DNA of 64,000 bases from DASVTR01 sp036387475 (lineage in GTDB: Bacteria; Acidobacteriota; Blastocatellia; Pyrinomonadales; Pyrinomonadaceae): NCBI GenBank assembly GCA_036387475.1, contig DASVTR010000026.1, forward strand, positions 124,001 to 188,000. The letters run 5' to 3'. Below, piece after piece: positions 34,515-44,162 of this stretch (positions are counted from its first letter, which is position 1; each line of letters opens with the position of its first letter). The notes beneath the pieces were generated by a model. That model saw only the letters and a program-made list of their open reading frames with translations. It was not told the origin of the DNA and did no database searches. The position numbers and the translations under genes were made by a program.

Positions 34515-35141
34515 ATGGATGCTGTCAATGTTCTAATCGCTTTCTACTCACGAAACGGCACTACCGAAGCACTCGCCAAAGCAGTCGCCGAAGGAGCAAG
34601 GGCGGAGGGCGGCGAAGTCCGCATGCGGCGCGCGCGTGACATTGTTGCGGAAGAGATAATCAAGCGTGTGCCGGGCTGGGCCGAAAATCGTGATCGCATG
34701 TACGCGGAATACGAAGCGCCAACTGATGTGGACGCCGTGTGGGCCGACGCCATCGTCTTCGGCACGCCGACGCGCTTCGGCAATGTCGCGGCAGAGTTGA
34801 AGGCTTATATTGATTCCTTGGGCGGACTGTGGGCCAGCGGCAAACTGATTGGCAAAGCAGGCGGCGCGTTTACTTCAACTTCGACAACGCACGGCGGCAA
34901 CGAAACCACCATCACTTCGCTCTACACGCCGATGGCCCATTTAGGGTTGATACTCGTGCCGCTCGGTTACGCTGATCCTGCAATGTTCAAAGCCGGGACT
35001 CCTTACGGCGCTTCTTCCGTCTCCGGCCAGAACAACACGCCGCCGACCGAGGACGATTTAGAAGTGGCGCGCTTTCAGGGCAGGCGAATAACGCAGGTTG
35101 CGCGTGCGCTCAAGACAGCGGGTCAAACGGAAAACAGGTAA
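34515..35141 (+). CDS. wrbA: NAD(P)H:quinone oxidoreductase WrbA
   Basis: Flavodoxin-like enzyme reducing quinones by two electrons with FMN. 208 aa. Seen are the FMN phosphate loop AFYSRNGTTEALAKAV, GTPTRFGNVAAELKAYID, the GGAFTSTSTTHGGNETT loop and the C-terminal GASSVSGQNNTPPTEDDL typical of WrbA. A strong SD (AAGGAGG) lies seven bases before the ATG. Cytoplasmic. It is not in an operon with the convergent glycosylase gene downstream. Confidence 0.95.
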   Translation: MDAVNVLIAFYSRNGTTEALAKAVAEGARAEGGEVRMRRARDIVAEEIIKRVPGWAENRDRMYAEYEAPTDVDAVWADAIVFGTPTRFGNVAAELKAYIDSLGGLWASGKLIGKAGGAFTSTSTTHGGNETTITSLYTPMAHLGLILVPLGYADPAMFKAGTPYGASSVSGQNNTPPTEDDLEVARFQGRRITQVARALKTAGQTENR

Positions 35142-35227
35142 CAAGAAGGTGCAAAGAGCAAGCGCAGCCGTGCCCTGTCGAGGACTCGTTCGAGAAATCG
35201 TTTGCCTCTTAAACTCATCTCGCTGAC

Positions 35228-36451
35228 TTACGTGGCTGACGCACGGAGTGCTTTCTGAAGGCGGGCCGTTATGCCGTGCGGGACGGACTGCCGCACAATC
35301 ACTTCGGGCGTCCCATGCCACGCGGCGCATTCCCGCAACGCGGCGGCGATGTCGCTGATTGCCTCGGCGCTCAAACGCACGCCCGGCTCGATGTGCAGCG
35401 ATTTTATTTCAAAGACCCCTTCTTTACGGTGCGCCTTCGCATCCGTGCGCCCGATGAGAGCGTCGCGGCGCAGTATCGGCAGCGTGAAGTATCCATAACG
35501 CCGCAGCGGTGCAGGTGTGTAGCATTCGAGCCGGTAGTCGAAATCAAACATGAAGAGGGCGCGGGCGCGATCCCAAACGAGCGGGTCGAATGGTGAAAGA
35601 AGCGTCGTCAACTCAGGTTTCAAAGCGCCCGCGCTTGCCGCTTTGGTTAGCTTTAAATTGTCCGGGTGAACGAAGGCTGGTTCTTTCCATCCTTCAACTT
35701 CTACGGAGAGCAAAGCACCTTCAACGGCAAGGGCTTTGACTACGGCGAGCGTTTCACGCTTGCCGGTGCGAAAGTAGTCGCTGACCCAACGCGCCGTTGT
35801 TATTCCGAGCGCGCGTGCGGCCTTTAACGCCAATTCTCTTCTGACTTCTTCAAGGGAAGGAAGCTGTCGGTCGTTCCATGAAGAAAGCACGCGTTCGCGC
35901 AGGTCATAGACGCGCTGAAAATTCTGACGACGGGCGATCATTAATTCACCGGCTGTGAAGAGCATCTCCAGCGCCCGCTTTTCCGTCTTCCACTCCCACC
36001 ATCCACCGGCCTGACCGTCGCGCCGCTCGAAGTCCGCAGAGCGCACAGGCCCATGCTCGCGTATAAATTCGAGCAGTTGTTCGACCTCCTGCCGGTGAGC
36101 TTCAACCCACGCCTTTGAATATTTCCAGCCCAGTGATTCCGCGTTGAGCATCCGGTGGCGGTAGAGCGGAAAATCCTCTATGGGGAGAAAACATGCTTCG
36201 TGCGACCAGTATTCAAAGATTGCTCCTTCGGATAACAATTCATCCAGCCACTTCCGGTCGTAAGCGCCAAGCCGACTCCACAGCACCAGATACGGGCTGC
36301 GCGCCACGATGTTGATGGTATCAATCTGAAGCGCCCCCATGCGGCGAATCGTGCGTAGCACGTCTTGTTTAGTTGCTTTTTTGGGCGGGCGGCGGTCAAG
36401 CCCCTGTGCGGCGAGCATGATGGCCCGCGCCTCTGTCTGGCTAAGCGGCAT
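35228..36451 (-). CDS. Winged-helix DNA glycosylase, AlkX/YcaQ family
   Basis: HTH_42 family protein that in studied members removes alkylated bases and unhooks interstrand crosslinks. Seen are ALQIDTINIVARSPYLVLWSRLG with the catalytic QxD (Gln-Ile-Asp) motif, and FEYWSHEACFLPIEDFPLYRHRM, FDPLVWDRARALFMFDFDYRLECYTP and GYFTLPILRRDALIGRTDAK in the expected order. About 407 aa, of family size. I prefer the second Met as start. It is monocistronic and divergent from the SDR gene. Confidence 0.9.
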   Translation of the reverse strand: MPLSQTEARAIMLAAQGLDRRPPKKATKQDVLRTIRRMGALQIDTINIVARSPYLVLWSRLGAYDRKWLDELLSEGAIFEYWSHEACFLPIEDFPLYRHRMLNAESLGWKYSKAWVEAHRQEVEQLLEFIREHGPVRSADFERRDGQAGGWWEWKTEKRALEMLFTAGELMIARRQNFQRVYDLRERVLSSWNDRQLPSLEEVRRELALKAARALGITTARWVSDYFRTGKRETLAVVKALAVEGALLSVEVEGWKEPAFVHPDNLKLTKAASAGALKPELTTLLSPFDPLVWDRARALFMFDFDYRLECYTPAPLRRYGYFTLPILRRDALIGRTDAKAHRKEGVFEIKSLHIEPGVRLSAEAISDIAAALRECAAWHGTPEVIVRQSVPHGITARLQKALRASAT

Positions 36452-36659
36452 CAATCGAGCGTCCTGTCAATTGAGCTAAAAGAACGATGGTTGAAGATAC
36501 ACGCACGGCAGCGTCATTTCCATTCGAGCGAGGGGTTTGCGTTGAAAAGTCGTCTGATTTTTCCTTGCAGAGAAATATGACAGAGGGTGTCTGGCATGGA
36601 GGTGTATCTTCCGTGCGTTTGATGCTGACAGTCAACTACAACGCAATTGGAGGCAGGTC

Positions 36660-37649
36660 ATGCAAACTTTGAAAGGCAAGGTAGCAATCGTCGCAGGGGC
36701 TACGCGCGGCGCTGGTCGCGGCATCGCTTGTATGCTGGGAGAGGCTGGAGCAACCGTCTACTGTACGGGGCGGAGCGTGCGCGGAGCGCCCCCCGTTTCG
36801 GGTGTTCATAAGAATCGCCCGGAGACTATCGAAGAGACGGCAGAGATGGTCACGGCGCGCGGCGGCGTCGGCATACACGTTCGTGTGGATCACAATGATG
36901 AGGCGCAGGTTGCCGCCCTCGTCAAACGCGTCCGCGCAGAGCAGGGGCGGCTAGACGTTCTCGTCAACGTCCTCGGCGGAGACACGCCCGCCGAGTGGAA
37001 ACCGTTCTGGAAACTCTCGCTCGATAAGGGGCTGCGCTGGCTCCGCGAGGAAGTCGGCTCACACATCATCACGAGCCGTCACGCCGCACCGCTCATGGTA
37101 GAAAATCGCAGCGGCCTCATCGTCGGACTCACAGACGGCGACACTATTAACTATCGCCAGAGCTTGTTCTACGATCTCGTTAAGGTCTCCACGATTCGCC
37201 TCGCCTACGCAATGGCAGAGGAACTGCATTCCCACGGCGTTGCATCAATCGCGCTGACGCCTGGTTTCATGCGTACAGAGTGGATGCTCGACCACTTCGG
37301 TGCTACAGAGGACAACTGGCGAGAAGTGGCCGAGAAGAACGAGGAGGCGCGGCGCATGGGCTTCATCGCTTCCGAGACGCCCTGCTTCGTCGGGCGCGCA
37401 ATCGCCGCGCTCGCAGCAGACCCGAACGTGTTAGACAAGTCGGGCGGCGTTTATGCTTCCTGGACGCTCTCCGAGGAATACGGATTCACAGACATTGACG
37501 GCAGCCGCCCGCACATAGGGCGCTACTTTGAAGAGAACTTAAAAACGACGTTTGCGACACAGCCGACTACAGGGTTTCGCTGGCAGATAGAGCACGAGCC
37601 GCGCCCTGCGCGAGCCAAACGATCTGCACGCGCCAGGCGCGCGAGCTAA
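36660..37649 (+). CDS. SDR-family oxidoreductase
   Basis: 329 aa short-chain dehydrogenase with the NAD(P)-binding GATRGAGRGIA motif near residue 13, an Asn-rich strand VLVNVLGGD and a catalytic pair in FYDLVKVST (Tyr and Lys four residues apart). Compared with classical SDRs (about 250 aa) it has an insertion before the active site and a longer C terminus ending in an Arg/Ala-rich tail. GGAGG precedes the ATG. The substrate is unknown. Confidence 0.9.
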   Translation: MQTLKGKVAIVAGATRGAGRGIACMLGEAGATVYCTGRSVRGAPPVSGVHKNRPETIEETAEMVTARGGVGIHVRVDHNDEAQVAALVKRVRAEQGRLDVLVNVLGGDTPAEWKPFWKLSLDKGLRWLREEVGSHIITSRHAAPLMVENRSGLIVGLTDGDTINYRQSLFYDLVKVSTIRLAYAMAEELHSHGVASIALTPGFMRTEWMLDHFGATEDNWREVAEKNEEARRMGFIASETPCFVGRAIAALAADPNVLDKSGGVYASWTLSEEYGFTDIDGSRPHIGRYFEENLKTTFATQPTTGFRWQIEHEPRPARAKRSARARRAS

Positions 37650-37920
37650 CCGCAATTGATATAGCGCATCTACGGTATACGCGTGAGCGCGATAGCCCTG
37701 GTTATTTCTAGCTGCCCGATAATCCGCTGCGACAGACGTGAAGGGCCGCTGATGCTTTCCTACCGGTAATCGGTTTGAAGGCAGAGGCGGCTCTACGTCT
37801 GATTAACTTTTCAACAAAATGTTGTATATTAGTAACTCGATCAATGCTATATATAGCCTGTAAGCCGCGAATTGTCTTGGAGTGTCACGAGCCTAAAATG
37901 AGCAGCATCTTGAGGAGCAT
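37650..37920. other. Intergenic gap with a promoter-like palindrome
   Basis: At about 37811-37830 the sequence CAACAAAATGTTG is palindromic and runs into TATATT, a -10-like word, upstream of the 37921 gene. No -35 is certain. The rest shows no ORF. Confidence 0.35.
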
Positions 37921-38961
37921 TTGATGTTCGGGAAAGCTTCTGCGCTGAAATCGCTCAGTTTGTTTCTCATCGTCAACACCTCAACTGTCGCTTTCGGCTT
38001 TGCTCTTGCTTACAGGTGGTCTCGACAGAGCGCCGCATCTTCTCAACGCAATTCTTCAATCACACTCCTGAGCAGCGACAGAGAGCAAGATGGACTGGTT
38101 GGCCCGGTTCATCAGTTGCGAACCGAGACGGCGAAGCTCATTAACAGGGCAGGCAAACTGGTAGAAGGCCCGCGACAGTTGATGGAGTTAACGACGTATG
38201 ACGCCGGGGGCGCGAAAGTCGAGAGCGCTTATTATCTGGTACAGGGAAGCTCGCTCGCTGGCAGGGAAGAGTATGAGTACGACGACAAAGGCAACATCAA
38301 GGGGATGACGGTGCGCGCCGCCGACAATTCCACATTGAGCAAAGAGTCTTACAAATACGAATTCGATGAGGTCGGCAACTGGACGAAGATGACCGCTTCC
38401 ACGCTCGTCTTCGATGCGGGTAAGGTTACTACTAAATCTACGGAAGTGACTTACCGGAGCATCACCTACTACTTCGATAAATCTATCGCCAACATAGTCG
38501 AACAGAATCCAGCTTCTAATGACAGCCGGACATCAGTTGAAACGCCTGACGACGAAGCGCAAGGCTCCGGCGGAGAATCAAGGGAAACCTTCATTGCGTT
38601 GCGCCGTGCGCTCGAAGATTGGATCGCCTCAAACAATGCCCGCGACATAGAGAAACAAATCTCTTTCTATGGCCCAAAGCTCTACTTTTACTATCGCGCG
38701 CGAAATGTCTCGCGCGAGTCGGTGCGTGAGGATAAGGCTCGTATGTACGAGCGTGCGGAGTTTATAGATGTGCGTTCGGACGCGCCGGAAATCACTCTGG
38801 AACGCGATGGCCGCGCGGCGATCATGCGCTTTCGTAAGCAGTATGTCGTTAAAAGCGGCGGGTCGGAACGCTACGGTGAAGTCTTGCAGGAATTGCGCTG
38901 GCAGCGAACGGACGAGGGCTGGAGAATCGTCGGTGAACGCGATGTGCGGGTGATGCGCTAA
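37921..38961 (+). CDS. Secreted or anchored protein with NTF2-like C-terminal domain
   Basis: 346 aa with an N-terminal hydrophobic segment (SLFLIVNTSTVAFGFALAY). The middle part has YD-like strands (YEYDDKGNIKGMTV, YEFDEVGNWTKMTA), as in RHS-type or toxin-like repeats. The C terminus (about 220-346: ALEDWIASNNARDIEKQISFY, then LQELRWQRTDEGWRIVGERD) matches NTF2-like/Cds6 SnoaL domains that often bind small ligands or cap L,D-transpeptidases. GAGGAG precedes the ATG. Function is unknown. Confidence 0.75.
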   Translation: MMFGKASALKSLSLFLIVNTSTVAFGFALAYRWSRQSAASSQRNSSITLLSSDREQDGLVGPVHQLRTETAKLINRAGKLVEGPRQLMELTTYDAGGAKVESAYYLVQGSSLAGREEYEYDDKGNIKGMTVRAADNSTLSKESYKYEFDEVGNWTKMTASTLVFDAGKVTTKSTEVTYRSITYYFDKSIANIVEQNPASNDSRTSVETPDDEAQGSGGESRETFIALRRALEDWIASNNARDIEKQISFYGPKLYFYYRARNVSRESVREDKARMYERAEFIDVRSDAPEITLERDGRAAIMRFRKQYVVKSGGSERYGEVLQELRWQRTDEGWRIVGERDVRVMR

Positions 38962-39039
38962 CTCAAAGGAGGCGACTAGCAAAAGTTAGACATTCTCCGG
39001 CGGATGATTTAACCGGGAGAGGATGCGCCAGAGCCGAAG

Positions 39040-39885
39040 ATGAGCCAAATGCAGAGCACAAATTTTGTAGTCCTGACGGGGCATTTGAACGATTACCCGC
39101 TGGCGGATTTAATCAGCATCCTGCGCCACCAGCGCAAGACCGGGCGTCTTCTCATCGAATACGGGGTCGGCCCCTGCGCTTTTTACTTTGCCGAAGGCGA
39201 ACTCGTTGATGCGCAACTCAATTCGCTCGCGGGCTTGCAGGCCATCATCGTAGCGCTCTCGCAGCCAAACGCCGCCTTCAATTTTAACCCGCTCATTCCG
39301 CCGCCGCGTCGCTCTATTAACGAATCGTCGCAGAAGGTCGTACTGGAACTGCTCGGCTGTTGGGAGGAGAAAACAATAGAGGTTGAAGGCACGGCTACGG
39401 AAATCGAGCGGGCTGCTTCTTCGCTTCCGTCGCAGGCGAATCTGGAAGTGATTGAGACGGACGACGCGGCTCTGCTGCCGAGAGCAAAGGAGACGTTGGC
39501 GCTGCCTCCTGCGCCGTTAACTCAGGCTAGCGCCCCACGCATCCGGCAGGTGGTAATCATGAGCGCGGTCGTCTCGCTGTTGGTCAGCCTCTTGACGGTC
39601 ATCGTGCTCACCAGTTGGTTCAATAAAAAAGCCACTTCATCGGAAGTGGGCAGCAGCAGTGGCACGCTGCGTAATCAGTCCGCCTTAACAGAAGAGAATG
39701 CACAGACAGTGAAGGTCGTCGTGCGAATCGAAGATGGTCGTGTGAAGCAGGCTTTCGTCGCAGAGCATCGCGCCGGAGCAGAAGCCTACGAAGCGCTCGC
39801 GCTGCGCATCGCGCGCGGGCGTCGTTATCCCGCAACAGCTTCCGGCGAAGACACCGTGTTATTGAAAATCAATTCGCCGAAATAA
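39040..39885 (+). CDS. DUF4388 (PATAN-like) protein with membrane segment and TonB-like C terminus
   Basis: 281 aa. Residues 10-110 match DUF4388: LTGHLNDYPLADLISILRHQRKTGRL, then FYFAEGELVDAQL. One membrane helix lies near 170-190 (VIMSAVVSLLVSLLTVIVL), and residues 225-281 form a TonB_C-like domain (VKVVVRIEDGRVKQAFVAEH, then ALRIARGRRYPA). This is an unusual combination of a signalling-type cytoplasmic domain and an energy-transducer-type tail. The next gene starts 71 bases on. Confidence 0.78.
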   Translation: MSQMQSTNFVVLTGHLNDYPLADLISILRHQRKTGRLLIEYGVGPCAFYFAEGELVDAQLNSLAGLQAIIVALSQPNAAFNFNPLIPPPRRSINESSQKVVLELLGCWEEKTIEVEGTATEIERAASSLPSQANLEVIETDDAALLPRAKETLALPPAPLTQASAPRIRQVVIMSAVVSLLVSLLTVIVLTSWFNKKATSSEVGSSSGTLRNQSALTEENAQTVKVVVRIEDGRVKQAFVAEHRAGAEAYEALALRIARGRRYPATASGEDTVLLKINSPK

Positions 39886-39956
39886 TGCACGAGCAGTGAG
39901 CAGTCGTAGCAATCACGCATCAATGGTTTAAGAGCGAAAGGTTAGGAGACTAGGCG

Positions 39957-41486
39957 ATGTTGTTCCTTGCGAGCAGAATTCTGGAACATTTGGTTGATGA
40001 AGAGACGCGTCTGCTGCTGCTGGAAAAGTTGCAGGAGGAGAAGTGGATACCGCTGATTCGTTCGACGCGGCTGGGCTGCTACCAGCAAGCCCTTTTAAGC
40101 TCAAATCGCGTAATCGAGATGGAGCGCGCCATCGCCGCCTCGACCACATTAGAGGATCATGCGGCATACATCCGTGGCGATATATTTTGCCTCGACGACC
40201 ACATCTTTTTCCTAGTCTTCGGCGATAGGGAATCCGCGTTCAAAGGAACGCGTGCCGGGATCATTTACGAGCCGCAGACGACGGAGCCGCTCAGAAAACT
40301 CGACGCCTTTTGTCAAAAGGTCAGCGAGTGTTTGACGCAAAGCAAGACTGAAAATGTTTCGAGCAGCGAAGAGAGCATGCAGGAGTTGAAGCGTTGGATG
40401 CCGTGGCATCCAGACGCCGAGCGCGGGTTCATGCGTTTCGTCACACGGCAAGACGTTGATGTCTTGTATACGGTTGTACGTAAGGAGACGGCGAGGGAAC
40501 GCGTGCGCGCCGCAGAACTGTTGGAGAGCGCTTACACAAGGTCTTTCCTGCGCAACGCCAGAGTGGCTTACGCCGAAGGCTACGCCGCCAGAATGCTCGC
40601 GGATAGCGGAAGTGCTCCTGCGGATTTCTCTATCAACAAGCTTGTCGAAGTCGGGCTGCTGCGGCGCGAAGTCCTCGTCAGTTGCCGGGAAACGGGTCAC
40701 GCCTTGCTTGGTTTGCCTTCGCCGGATGCGCTGGCCGTCATCACCGTCAGCGACGCAACGTGCAGCGAGTGCGGCGCTAACATCTCCAACGAAAAGGTCG
40801 AAGAGGTGGTCGCCCCAACCCATCTTGCTTCCGCGCTCCTTGACGACGCAGCGTGGCTGGTCAATCGTTTTCATTCCATCCTGCGCCACTTGGGTATACC
40901 CGAAAGCGAGATTGCGATTGAGCCGCCAACGGGCGACGGCGAAGCTTACATGATGTCGAATGTTTGCGGCGAGCCGTTTCTTTTCGTCTTGAGAGACGGA
41001 GATTTAACTCCGGCGTTTGCGCGCCGCGCCGTTGACATGCAGATCGAGACTGAATCCACTCATCTTGTCATCGTTGCGACAGGTACGATTCACAATGAAA
41101 GCCGTACGCACTTGCTCAATTATGCTAACCGCCTGGCTCGCGGGGGGCGTGAGTTTAATTTGATGATTCTGGACGGAGCGGGCGCTTCGGAAGCGGCGCT
41201 TAAATCGGCTTTCGAACGCGTCTCGCAAAAAGTGATGGCCGAACAATTATGTGAATTAGACGCAAGCCTGGGATTCAGCGTCACGCGCCTCATCACCGCT
41301 CGCTTTGAGTTGCTTCACAAGTCTGAAGACAATCAGCCTCTGGCCTTCTTACCTCCTGCTGCTGCAACGCCTCCCGCTTCGAGCTTGCAGAATGATGAGC
41401 ACCTCTTACCCCTGATCGACCTTACTTTTCCCGATATGAAAGACGAGAATGAAGCGGCCAATCTGTCCGCCTCATCCAAGTCATGA
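39957..41486 (+). CDS. Unrecognised 509-aa cytoplasmic protein
   Basis: No family is recognised. A possible zinc knuckle is seen as CSECGANI near residue 265, and a long alpha/beta core surrounds it (LFVLRDGDLTPAFARRAVDM, THLVIVATGTIHNESRTHLL). The C-terminal 60 residues are low complexity. No signal peptide or membrane segment is present. AGGAG lies seven bases before the ATG. It follows the DUF4388 gene by 71 bases on the same strand, and the two may act together. Confidence 0.6.
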   Translation: MLFLASRILEHLVDEETRLLLLEKLQEEKWIPLIRSTRLGCYQQALLSSNRVIEMERAIAASTTLEDHAAYIRGDIFCLDDHIFFLVFGDRESAFKGTRAGIIYEPQTTEPLRKLDAFCQKVSECLTQSKTENVSSSEESMQELKRWMPWHPDAERGFMRFVTRQDVDVLYTVVRKETARERVRAAELLESAYTRSFLRNARVAYAEGYAARMLADSGSAPADFSINKLVEVGLLRREVLVSCRETGHALLGLPSPDALAVITVSDATCSECGANISNEKVEEVVAPTHLASALLDDAAWLVNRFHSILRHLGIPESEIAIEPPTGDGEAYMMSNVCGEPFLFVLRDGDLTPAFARRAVDMQIETESTHLVIVATGTIHNESRTHLLNYANRLARGGREFNLMILDGAGASEAALKSAFERVSQKVMAEQLCELDASLGFSVTRLITARFELLHKSEDNQPLAFLPPAAATPPASSLQNDEHLLPLIDLTFPDMKDENEAANLSASSKS

Positions 41487-41750
41487 ACCTGCCGATAAAC
41501 GGGCAGTCGTTGCTAATGGACTAGCCAACCAGTTTCCATTCATAAAACACGGCTGAGATGCCAGAAGTCAGAGGTCTCAGTCTAAACTTCTATTTCCCTA
41601 AAAAAAGATGTTGCGAAAAAGGGCTTTGCGTTGTAAAGTTCATTGCGCGTCAATGATATTTCGATTGATGGCCGCAGATTTTGCGTCGATTGCGCCGGGG
41701 CGGTCGTTTATAGAGATTAATACTTCACTGCCGTCGAAGGGAGAGCATCT

Positions 41751-44162
41751 ATGATGGAGCAGGCACAGAAAACAAAGTGGCGAGTGTGGGAAGCGTTCAC
41801 GCTGCTGACCGGAATCATCCTGCCAGCACTTTCCGTCTTGGTCGAATCGGTGACCCATATTTGCGCCGAACACTTCTTCGACCCGATTCCAACGCTATGG
41901 CACTTGCTTTTGGTCGCCTTTGTGCCGCTTGCTCATCTACAGGTCTGGCTGGCGGTTAACAAAGGCAGGACTGAGCGTGGAATGCTGCTTGGCATTGCCA
42001 ACGCTATCGCCATCGGAATATCCATCTTCTACACGATTGTTTACATCCCTCTTCTTCCGCTCGCGGCGATGGCGCTTGCTTTAATCGGGCTGGGGCTTCT
42101 GCCTATGGCTCCAATCTTCTCACTTATTTCCGGCATCATCCTACGCCGCCGACTCGGACGAATCGTCCCCTTGGGCTTTTCAGTTAAACTGACCGGCCTT
42201 GCAGCGGGGCTGGCTTTGGCTTTTGCTGCAATCGGTCTGGCTGAGGTTCCGGCGACGCTGACGCGTATGGGATTGCAGATGGCCGCCTCCAAATCGCCTG
42301 AGCGAAGAGCGCGGGGCTTGCGTTGGTTGCGTGCCACCGGTGATAGAGATTACATGCTCCGCGCTTGCTACGAACGTAGCGGAAGGGCGACAGACCTGCT
42401 TGGCTTCCTGCTCTCTTTGGAAGACCCCGTGACGGCTGAAGAAGCGCGTCAAATCTACTACAAAGTGACCGGCGAGACGTTTAATACCAGGATTCCACCG
42501 AAGAGATTGAACGGGCGTTGGGAGCCGCAGGACAGTTTCGACTTCGACCCGGAGCAGGGCGGGGAAGTCATCGCCGGTAAAGTGAAAAAACTGACTCTTG
42601 CAGGCTCGCGCATGGACGGCTCGATAGATGCGGACGCGGGCCTGGGCTACATTGAGTGGACGCTTCAGTTTAAGAATGATTCGGCCATGCAGCAGGAGGC
42701 GCGTGCGCAGGTGCAGCTTCCGCCCGGCGGAGTCGTCTCTCGTTTGACGCTCTGGGTCAACGGTGAAGAACGCGAAGCCGCATTCGCAGGGAGAACTCAG
42801 GTGCGGCAGGCTTATCAGCAAATCGTCAGGCAACGCCGCGACCCTGTTCTGGTCACGACCGCCGGGCAAGACCGCATCCTCGTACAGTGTTTCCCTGTGC
42901 CGCCGAATGGCGGCGAAATGAAGATTCGCTTTGGCATCACGACGCCGCTCGTGCTCGAAAATCGTGCTGAAGGTCTGTTGCGCCTGCCGCATCTTTTGGA
43001 GCGAAACTTTGGTATCCCCGAAGACATTAAACATGCTGTGTGGATCGAGTCTGAAAATCCGCTGCTGACCGAAAGCAACGGATTACATTCTGAACAACCA
43101 CGTGCGAATCTTCATGCCGTTCGCGGCGTCCTTCGTGATGAGGAACTGTCGGAGTCAGGCGCTTTGCTGCGCGCAACAAGAACCAGCGAGATTACGGAAG
43201 CATGGACTCCTGACCCGCTCAAGGGCAAAGGACAAATAACCCGGCAGTTTATTCGGGAAAGAGAGATTCCCACTCCGTCGCGTATTGTGCTGGTGGTTGA
43301 TACGTCTCGCCGTTTACGGCCAAGGGCGCAGGAGATTAGCGCCGCGCTGAGAACTCTTCCGCCCGACGTTGAATTGAAGTTACTGCTCGCCGACGGTAGC
43401 GGTGTGTATGAAGAAGGAGCGAACCATCATGCGGCTTCGGCGAGCCATGAAGAGACTGGGCGACAAATCGAAAAAGTTAGTTTTGAAGGGGGAGCGGACA
43501 ACGTTCCGGCGTTGATGAAGGCATGGGACATAGCCGCCGACAATCCACAGAGCGCGATAATCTGGGTTCATGGCCCGCAACCCATTCTGCTGCACGCCGT
43601 CGAAGGGTTGCGACAACGTTGGGAGCGCCGTCCGAATAGCCCAACTCTCTACGCAGTGCAGACGGAGATTGGGTCAGACCGCATCATGGAAAAACTCGAC
43701 GGGTTAAGAGCATTTGAATCCGTCCCGCGCTTGGGTAGTTTGCAAACCGATCTGGAAAAATTATTTGCTCAACTGACAGGGCGTAGAAAGCCGCTTGAAT
43801 TCGTCAGGGAAAGCGAGCAACTTGAGCAAAAGCCTGTTTCTCCCATCCTCAAGGAAACATCCGTGCACCTCTCGAAACTCTGGGCCAATGATGAGATTAA
43901 GCGATTAATAGGCTCTCAAGAAAAAAACAAGGCAGAGGATGCTGTCAAACTGGCGACCGGCTATCAACTCGTCACGCCTGTCAGCGGCGCGGTCGTCCTG
44001 GAGACGCAAGCGCAATATACACAGGCCGGACTCCAACCCGTTGACCCTTCAACAGTGCCAACTATTCCAGAGCCGGAGACTGTGCTGCTCATTCTGGTCG
44101 TCGCCTTCATCTTTCTGTGGATGCTCTATCGCCAGAGACTCGTGCGCCGGAGAACTACATGA
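41751..44162 (+). CDS. VIT/vWA-domain protein with C-terminal PEP-type sorting signal
   Basis: 803 aa. Five membrane helices lie in residues 15-165, a HEAT-like helical piece at 170-240, and a VIT domain about 260-420 (GYIEWTLQFKNDSAMQQEARAQVQLP, then VRQAYQQIVRQRRDP). A vWA-like domain follows at 500-640 (RIVLVVDTSRRLRP). The tail TIPEPETVLLILVVAFIFLWMLYRQR is PEP, a hydrophobic helix and basic residues, a substrate tag for exosortase. The gene overlaps the exosortase start by four bases (ATGA). It is similar in build to MSEP-CTERM and XrtN-target proteins and is likely the sole dedicated substrate. Confidence 0.85.
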   Translation: MMEQAQKTKWRVWEAFTLLTGIILPALSVLVESVTHICAEHFFDPIPTLWHLLLVAFVPLAHLQVWLAVNKGRTERGMLLGIANAIAIGISIFYTIVYIPLLPLAAMALALIGLGLLPMAPIFSLISGIILRRRLGRIVPLGFSVKLTGLAAGLALAFAAIGLAEVPATLTRMGLQMAASKSPERRARGLRWLRATGDRDYMLRACYERSGRATDLLGFLLSLEDPVTAEEARQIYYKVTGETFNTRIPPKRLNGRWEPQDSFDFDPEQGGEVIAGKVKKLTLAGSRMDGSIDADAGLGYIEWTLQFKNDSAMQQEARAQVQLPPGGVVSRLTLWVNGEEREAAFAGRTQVRQAYQQIVRQRRDPVLVTTAGQDRILVQCFPVPPNGGEMKIRFGITTPLVLENRAEGLLRLPHLLERNFGIPEDIKHAVWIESENPLLTESNGLHSEQPRANLHAVRGVLRDEELSESGALLRATRTSEITEAWTPDPLKGKGQITRQFIREREIPTPSRIVLVVDTSRRLRPRAQEISAALRTLPPDVELKLLLADGSGVYEEGANHHAASASHEETGRQIEKVSFEGGADNVPALMKAWDIAADNPQSAIIWVHGPQPILLHAVEGLRQRWERRPNSPTLYAVQTEIGSDRIMEKLDGLRAFESVPRLGSLQTDLEKLFAQLTGRRKPLEFVRESEQLEQKPVSPILKETSVHLSKLWANDEIKRLIGSQEKNKAEDAVKLATGYQLVTPVSGAVVLETQAQYTQAGLQPVDPSTVPTIPEPETVLLILVVAFIFLWMLYRQRLVRRRTT

